Source of the DNA: Leucobacter tardus
GTDB lineage: Bacteria; Actinomycetota; Actinomycetes; Actinomycetales; Microbacteriaceae
DNA: 64,000 nucleotides
Direction of reading: 5' to 3'
Assembly (NCBI RefSeq): GCF_017583045.1
Contig: NZ_JAGFBF010000004.1
Location: forward strand, 62,001-126,000
Shown here: in pieces, positions 58,033 through 64,000 of the stretch
Layout of the letters: the number at the start of each line of letters is the position of its first letter
Position numbering within the stretch: the first letter of the stretch is position 1
Made by a program: the position numbers and the translations under genes
Notes under the pieces: generated by a model
What the model saw: the letters and a program-made list of their open reading frames with translations, nothing else
Database searches by the model: none
What the model was told of the DNA's origin: nothing

Positions 58033-58652
58033 CCCCAGAGCCGCGGCACCGGGTGACCCGCGGCTACGTCGGGATGCTGATCTTCGCCGTGGTCACCGCG
58101 GCCGTGGCGCTCACGGTCGCGGCGTGGGGCGTGCTCGCGTTCGCGCTCGAAGTGGATCCCGTGACCACGGTCGATCGACCGCGGTGGGCGGGACCGCTCG
58201 CCATCGCGCTCGCCCTCGTGCTGCTGGCGTGGACGCTGTGGCGTCAGGCGATCACCATGTTGCGTGGCCGACGGGCCCCGGCGTGGGGCTACTGGATCCT
58301 CGCGGCGGGCGGAGCGTACACCGTGTGGGCTCTGCTCGGTTCCGCGATCGGACTGTCGGCCGCGGAGACCTGGGGGAGCCCGTTCGCGCTGCTCCTCGTG
58401 CCGATCTGGGTCCTGGTGTCGCTCGGTTTCTGGGCGCTGCTCGTCCGTCGCATCTTCACGGATCGCAGTCGCCCGCGCTGGCCGTGGGAGAAGGACGATG
58501 ATCTCGGTCCCGACTGGGTGAATTACGGCCTCGACCCCTGGCACGAGGGGCCAGCCGGATCACAGGGCGGGTCGCCCGGTGACGACGCGTCGGCTGAGCC
58601 GGATGAAGATCGACCGGACGGCGATCGCGGTCCGCGGGACGGGCGAGGGTGA
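58029..58652 (+). CDS. Hypothetical membrane protein
   Basis: A 207-residue protein of unknown function with four hydrophobic segments (starting YVGMLIFAVVTAAVALTVAA and ending LLLVPIWVLVSLGFWALLV). A hydrophilic acidic tail of about 50 residues contains WPWEKDDDLGPDWVNYGLDPW. The pattern of four segments plus a charged end mirrors its upstream neighbour reversed. ATGA overlap with the previous gene and a GTGA overlap with the next show translational coupling. No known domain can be named. Confidence 0.78.
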   Translation: MTPEPRHRVTRGYVGMLIFAVVTAAVALTVAAWGVLAFALEVDPVTTVDRPRWAGPLAIALALVLLAWTLWRQAITMLRGRRAPAWGYWILAAGGAYTVWALLGSAIGLSAAETWGSPFALLLVPIWVLVSLGFWALLVRRIFTDRSRPRWPWEKDDDLGPDWVNYGLDPWHEGPAGSQGGSPGDDASAEPDEDRPDGDRGPRDGRG

Positions 58653-59296
58653 CGGTGGCGACGGGAGAATCGGTCGAAGAGCGCGTGGCCGCGGGCGTCG
58701 ACGCCTGGCTGCGGTGGCTGCCGAAGTGGGAGCCGGCGACGCACCGCGGGCGCGCTCGACTCTGTCGACGCTGCACGGGATCCCCGATCGTGACGGCGGC
58801 GGGGATCGCGGCAGATGTGCCGCACCAGGTCACTCACGCGCTGGTATCGCGCATGCAGCGCATCATCGATCGCCGCGTCGACGATTTCACCGCGTCGGGG
58901 CTGCCCCTCTTGCACGCCGAGCTCACCGGAGAGGCGCTGTGGCTGACCGGGGGATTCGACCCCACCGCCGGACTCGACCCCGAGTACGACGGGCTCGATC
59001 CCGACCCCGAGCCGGATCGCGGCGAGCAGCCCTTCCTGTTCACCATGGCCGGCCTCGCCGAGGAGAGTCGGCCGGAGCAGCCGCTGCCGCGGCCTCCGCT
59101 GACGTCGGAGGAGAAGCGGCAACTGCGGCGCGAGATCGAACTCGCCGATGAGTGCGCGCTCGAGACCGGCCAAGCGGTGTGCCTCGCGCTGGTCGGGCAC
59201 CGTCCTCGCGTGGTGGCCGCGATCGCCCGCTTCGTCGACCCGCAGGTGCAGGCGCTGCTCGACGAGCTCAGCCGTACCCTCGAGCCGCCTGAGTGA
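58649..59296 (+). CDS. Conserved hypothetical protein with CxxC
   Basis: A 215-residue soluble protein I cannot assign. It has CRRCTG near residue 40 as a possible zinc or redox pair, an acidic linker GLDPEYDGLDPDPEPD, and helical stretches (SEEKRQLRREIELADECALE). The start is GTG at 58649, overlapping the previous stop. It ends the small operon between rpoC and rpsL; a promoter for rpsL begins four bases later. Confidence 0.72.
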   Translation: MTVATGESVEERVAAGVDAWLRWLPKWEPATHRGRARLCRRCTGSPIVTAAGIAADVPHQVTHALVSRMQRIIDRRVDDFTASGLPLLHAELTGEALWLTGGFDPTAGLDPEYDGLDPDPEPDRGEQPFLFTMAGLAEESRPEQPLPRPPLTSEEKRQLRREIELADECALETGQAVCLALVGHRPRVVAAIARFVDPQVQALLDELSRTLEPPE

Positions 59297-59299
59297 TCC

Positions 59300-59328
59300 T
59301 TGCAGCGCGGGGCTCCAGCGCTTATGAT
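59300..59328 (+). promoter_or_regulatory. Predicted sigma-A promoter of the rpsL-rpsG-fusA operon
   Basis: TTGCAG (59300-59305), 17-base spacer, TATGAT (59323-59328). It gives a leader of about 225 bases before rpsL. No further gene was seen in 59297-59561. Confidence 0.7.
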
Positions 59329-59561
59329 TGTTTCTTGGTGTGCTCCATCGCTTTCACCGTGCCCGCGGGCGGGTGGTGACGAGGGAGAACGCCAGGGTCA
59401 CTCGCCTGACGGCTGACACCCCCACGGCATAGCTGCACTCGGCCTCCGGATCGGCGCGTGCGTCGGAAACGAGGCAGCAGCTCAGCGACAATGCAAATCG
59501 TCGCACATGCTTGTCCATGTGAAGCATTCCTGTCACCGTGCAGGACGAAATAGGAGAATCA

Positions 59562-59936
59562 GTGCCTACTATTCAGCAGCTGGTTCGCAAGGGCCGGTCG
59601 CCGAAGGTCACCAAGACCAAGGCGCCCGCTCTGAAGGCGAACCCTCAGCAGCGCGGTGTGTGCACGCGTGTGTACACCACCACCCCGAAGAAGCCGAACT
59701 CGGCGATGCGCAAGGTCGCTCGTGTGAAGCTCTCGAACGGGACCGAGGTCACCGCCTACATTCCGGGCGAGGGCCACAACCTGCAGGAGCACTCGATGGT
59801 GCTCGTGCGCGGCGGTCGTGTGAAGGACCTCCCCGGTGTCCGCTACAAGATCGTGCGCGGTGCGCTCGATACTCAGGCGGTCAAGAATCGTCAGCAGGCT
59901 CGTAGCCGCTACGGTGCGAAGAAGGAGAAGAAGTAA
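59562..59936 (+). CDS. rpsL: 30S ribosomal protein S12
   Basis: The 124-residue S12 protein of the decoding centre. The conserved [13 protein letters not shown] and [13 protein letters not shown] are intact, with Lys43 and Lys88 at the two streptomycin-resistance positions, so this allele is of the sensitive type. The start is GTG at 59562 after TAGGAGAATCA; a longer frame from 59538 is not used. The last base overlaps the rpsG start. Confidence 0.98.
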   Translation: MPTIQQLVRKGRSPKVTKTKAPALKANPQQRGVCTRVYTTTPKKPNSAMRKVARVKLSNGTEVTAYIPGEGHNLQEHSMVLVRGGRVKDLPGVRYKIVRGALDTQAVKNRQQARSRYGAKKEKK

Positions 59937-60406
59937 TGCCTCGTAAGGGTCCTGCTCCGAAGCGCCCCGTTGTCGCCGATCCGGTGTACAGCTCACCCGT
60001 GGTGAGCCAGCTGGTCAACAAGATCCTGCTCGACGGCAAGAAGGGTCTCGCCGAGCGCATCGTCTACGGTGCACTCGAGAACGTCGCAGCCAAGAGCGAT
60101 CAGGATGCGGTGACGGTCCTGAAGAAGGCGCTCGACAACGTGCGCCCGACGCTCGAGGTCCGTTCGCGTCGCGTCGGCGGCAGCACCTACCAGGTGCCCG
60201 TCGAGGTCAAGCCGCACCGTGCGAACACGCTCGCACTCCGCTGGCTGACCAGCTACGCCAAGGCGCGTCGTGAGAACACGATGACCGACCGTCTGACCAA
60301 CGAGATTCTCGACGCTTCCAACGGCCTCGGTGCCGCGGTGAAGCGCCGTGAGGACACGCACAAGATGGCCGAGTCGAACCGGGCCTTCGCGCACTACCGC
60401 TGGTAG
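59936..60406 (+). CDS. rpsG: 30S ribosomal protein S7
   Basis: The 156-residue S7, which starts head assembly of the small subunit on 16S r[15 protein letters not shown] is typical of actinobacterial S7, and [16 protein letters not shown] and ALRWL are conserved RNA-binding parts. The ATG shares a base with the rpsL stop. A 104-base gap leads to fusA. Confidence 0.98.
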   Translation: MPRKGPAPKRPVVADPVYSSPVVSQLVNKILLDGKKGLAERIVYGALENVAAKSDQDAVTVLKKALDNVRPTLEVRSRRVGGSTYQVPVEVKPHRANTLALRWLTSYAKARRENTMTDRLTNEILDASNGLGAAVKRREDTHKMAESNRAFAHYRW

Positions 60407-60510
60407 CCCGTCGCCGTCCGGGCGGGCTCGCCAGCCTGAGGCCGCCCGGACGCCGCGGTTGCGCCGGCTTCCGCGTTCCCGAACTTCCACCCCCTACGGA
60501 GGAGACACCT

Positions 60511-62628
60511 GTGGCACAAGACGTGCTCACCGACCTGAGTAAGGTCCGCAACATCGGCATCATGGCTCACATCGATGCCGGCAAGACCACCACCACCGAG
60601 CGCATCCTGTTCTACACGGGTGTCAACCACAAGCTGGGCGAGACCCACGACGGCGCTTCGACCACCGACTGGATGGAGCAGGAGAAGGAGCGCGGCATCA
60701 CGATCACCAGTGCCGCGGTGACCTGCTTCTGGGATAACAACCAGATCAACATCATCGACACGCCTGGTCACGTCGACTTCACCGTCGAGGTGGAGCGGTC
60801 GCTGCGCGTGCTCGACGGCGCAGTCGCGGTGTTCGACGGCAAGGAGGGCGTGGAGCCCCAGTCGGAGACCGTGTGGCGTCAGGCCGACAAGTACGGCGTG
60901 CCGCGCATCTGCTTCGTCAACAAGATGGACAAGATGGGCGCCGACTTCTACTTCACGGTCGACACCATCATCAACCGCCTCGGTGCGAAGCCGCTCGTGA
61001 TGCAGCTGCCGATCGGCTCGGAGTCCGACTTCGTTGGCGTCGTCGACCTGCTCTCGATGCAGGCGCTCGTCTGGCCGGGCGACGCGAAGGGCGACGTCGC
61101 GCTGGGCGCGGCGTACGAGACCCGCGAGATCCCCGAGGAGCTCAAGGCCAAGGCCGTCGAGTACCGCGAGAAGCTCGTCGAGTCGGTCGCCGAGGCTGAT
61201 GACGCGCTCCTCGAGAAGTACTTCGGCGGCGAAGAGCTGTCCATCGACGAGCTCAAGGGCGGCATCCGCAAGCTCGTCATGGAAGGCGAGACCTTCCCGG
61301 TGTACTGCGGTTCCGCATTCAAGAACCGCGGTGTGCAGCCGATGCTCGATGCGGTCGTCGACTTCCTGCCGAACCCGCTCGACGTGGGCTCGATCAAGGG
61401 TCACGACCCCCGCGACGAGAGCATTGAGATGTCCCGCAAGCCGTCGAAGGACGAGCCCTTCTCGGCGCTCGCCTTCAAGGTCGCGGTGCACCCGTTCTTC
61501 GGACGTCTCACCTACGTTCGCGTCTACTCGGGCCAGATCCCGTCTGGCACCCAGGTCATCAACTCGACCAAGGGCAAGCGCGAGCGCATCGGCAAGATCT
61601 TCCAGATGCACGCGAACAAGGAGAACCCGGTCGACGACCTGACCGCCGGCAACATCTACGCGGTCATCGGTCTCAAGGAGACCACGACCGGCGATACGCT
61701 GAGCGACTCGAGCAACCAGGTCGTTCTGGAGTCGATGACCTTCCCCGAGCCCGTCATCGAGGTGGCCATCGAGCCGAAGACCAAGGGTGACCAGGACAAG
61801 CTGTCGACGGCGATCCAGAAGCTCGCCGAAGAGGATCCCACGTTCCGCGTGAGCCTCAACCCCGAGACCGGTCAGACGGTCATCGCGGGCATGGGCGAGC
61901 TGCACCTCGACATCCTCGTCGACCGCATGAAGCGCGAGTTCCGGGTCGAGGCGAACGTCGGCAAGCCGCAGGTGGCGTACCGCGAGACGATCCGCAAGGC
62001 CGTCGACAAGTACGACTACACGCACAAGAAGCAGACCGGTGGCTCCGGCCAGTTCGCGAAGGTGCAGATCGCGCTCGCGCCCCTCGAGGACGCCGATAGC
62101 GACACCACCTACGAGTTCCAGGACAAGGTGACCGGCGGTCGCGTGCCGCGCGAGTACATCCCCTCGGTCAACGCGGGTATCCAGGACGCCATGCAGTACG
62201 GCATCCTCGCCGGCTTCCCGGTGGTCAACGTCAAGGCGACGCTGCTCGACGGGCAGTACCACGACGTCGACTCCTCGGAGATGGCGTTCAAGATCGCCGG
62301 CTCGATGGCCTTCAAGGAGGCCGCGCGCCTGGCGAAGCCCGTGCTGCTCGAGCCGCTCATGGCGGTCGAGGTGCGCACGCCCGAGGAGTACATGGGCGAT
62401 GTGATCGGTGACATCAACTCGCGTCGCGGTCAGATCCAGTCCATGGAGGACGCGAGCGGCGTGAAGATCGTCAACGCGCTGGTCCCGCTCTCCGAGATGT
62501 TCGGGTACATCGGTGATCTGCGGTCGAAGACCAGCGGTCGCGCCGTGTTCTCGATGGCTTTCGATTCCTACGCAGAGGTGCCGAAGGCCGTGGCCGAAGA
62601 GATCGTTCAGAAGGCTAAGGGCGAGTAA
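60511..62628 (+). CDS. fusA: Elongation factor G
   Basis: The 705-residue GTPase that drives translocation and, with RRF, recycling. GTP-binding motifs are [15 protein letters not shown] (G1), RGITITSAA (G2), DTPGHVDF (G3), and NKMDKMG (G4). All five domains are present by length. The start is GTG at 60511 after ACGGAGGAGAC. It follows the classic str operon order rpsL-rpsG-fusA-tuf. No internal stop or anomaly was seen. Confidence 0.98.
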   Translation: MAQDVLTDLSKVRNIGIMAHIDAGKTTTTERILFYTGVNHKLGETHDGASTTDWMEQEKERGITITSAAVTCFWDNNQINIIDTPGHVDFTVEVERSLRVLDGAVAVFDGKEGVEPQSETVWRQADKYGVPRICFVNKMDKMGADFYFTVDTIINRLGAKPLVMQLPIGSESDFVGVVDLLSMQALVWPGDAKGDVALGAAYETREIPEELKAKAVEYREKLVESVAEADDALLEKYFGGEELSIDELKGGIRKLVMEGETFPVYCGSAFKNRGVQPMLDAVVDFLPNPLDVGSIKGHDPRDESIEMSRKPSKDEPFSALAFKVAVHPFFGRLTYVRVYSGQIPSGTQVINSTKGKRERIGKIFQMHANKENPVDDLTAGNIYAVIGLKETTTGDTLSDSSNQVVLESMTFPEPVIEVAIEPKTKGDQDKLSTAIQKLAEEDPTFRVSLNPETGQTVIAGMGELHLDILVDRMKREFRVEANVGKPQVAYRETIRKAVDKYDYTHKKQTGGSGQFAKVQIALAPLEDADSDTTYEFQDKVTGGRVPREYIPSVNAGIQDAMQYGILAGFPVVNVKATLLDGQYHDVDSSEMAFKIAGSMAFKEAARLAKPVLLEPLMAVEVRTPEEYMGDVIGDINSRRGQIQSMEDASGVKIVNALVPLSEMFGYIGDLRSKTSGRAVFSMAFDSYAEVPKAVAEEIVQKAKGE

Positions 62629-62636
62629 TCACGCCC

Positions 62637-62673
62637 GCGGTCGGTGGCGGGTTTCGCACTCGCCGCCGACCGC
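62637..62673 (+). terminator. Hairpin between fusA and tuf
   Basis: GCGGTCGGTGGCG (62637-62649) pairs with CGCCGCCGACCGC (62661-62673) with one G-T pair, loop of 11 bases. It begins eight bases after the fusA stop and may reduce read-through; tuf probably has its own promoter around CATAAT at 62710, for which I see no clear -35. Confidence 0.6.
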
Positions 62674-62787
62674 ACCGCTCGGGTCGCGATCCCAGGCCCG
62701 AGCTTGTAACATAATGAGGCAACCCGTACTCGTGCCCTTCGAAACCGTCGGAGGGAAAGAGTACCTGACGTCCTGAGGAGGACCATA

Positions 62788-63981
<1,194 letters not shown>

Positions 63982-64000
63982 TTTCGACTCATCGGAGCAT

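Noticed and set aside
62684..62715. A sigma-A promoter for tuf
   Set aside because: CATAAT is present but no acceptable -35 lies at 16-18 bases, so it is mentioned only in the hairpin entry.

Overview
The window is high-GC actinobacterial DNA with densely packed, often overlapping genes. The ribosomal/RNA polymerase block at the right (rpoB-rpoC, three hypothetical genes, rpsL-rpsG-fusA-tuf), the TTG starts of rpoB and rpoC and the protein sequences point to Actinomycetota. Microbacteriaceae is the most likely family; the genus cannot be fixed from the sequence alone. No rRNA, tRNA, insertion sequence, phage or CRISPR array was seen.

Left block (1-12678): the end of a myo-inositol catabolic operon (iolB fragment, iolD, iolE, iolG-like, iolH-like, aldo/keto reductase, then an iolT-like MFS transporter). 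It is followed by a glutathione peroxidase with a Gfo/Idh/MocA oxidoreductase on the minus strand, and by an oxidoreductase/isomerase pair divergent from a LacI regulator. The same 12-bp palindrome lies at the transporter promoter and in the LacI divergent region. An IolR-like GntR motif lies upstream of iolE, of the transporter and of the next ABC operon.

Middle block (12672-22278): a DASS carboxylate symporter and a TSUP exporter on the minus strand. These are followed by an ABC importer of the Fe3+/hexose-phosphate (Afu-like) type with an inositol-monophosphatase-family enzyme inside the operon, then a GntR-UTRA regulator and an inositol 2-dehydrogenase. I read this as a candidate uptake and dephosphorylation route for a phosphorylated cyclitol or sugar.

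Osmolyte block (22312-28136): a BCCT transporter with a structured leader, a formylglycine-generating enzyme divergent from a choline sulfatase, and a LacI regulator. Together these suggest choline-O-sulfate use.

Second cyclitol operon (28296-41691): a clear promoter with a LacI palindrome directly after the -10. It drives an aldehyde dehydrogenase, a second divergent IolD, a HpaI-type aldolase, two Gfo/Idh oxidoreductases, a 2-hydroxyacid dehydrogenase with a tandem-repeat tail, an IolE/IolI-like isomerase, an Rbs-type ABC importer, an SDR and a second inositol-monophosphatase-family enzyme. It lacks iolB, iolC and iolJ, so it may run a different, possibly non-phosphorylating, cyclitol pathway. 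This is the best candidate for an undescribed system.

Right block (41707-64000): a TAXI-type binding protein translationally coupled to a two-component system, an atypical NRAMP-family transporter, a TSUP/SprT-like/spermidine-synthase-like/PAP2 group on the minus strand, then the housekeeping transcription/translation genes. RpoB carries Ala and Asn at two rifampicin-region positions that are usually Ser and His.
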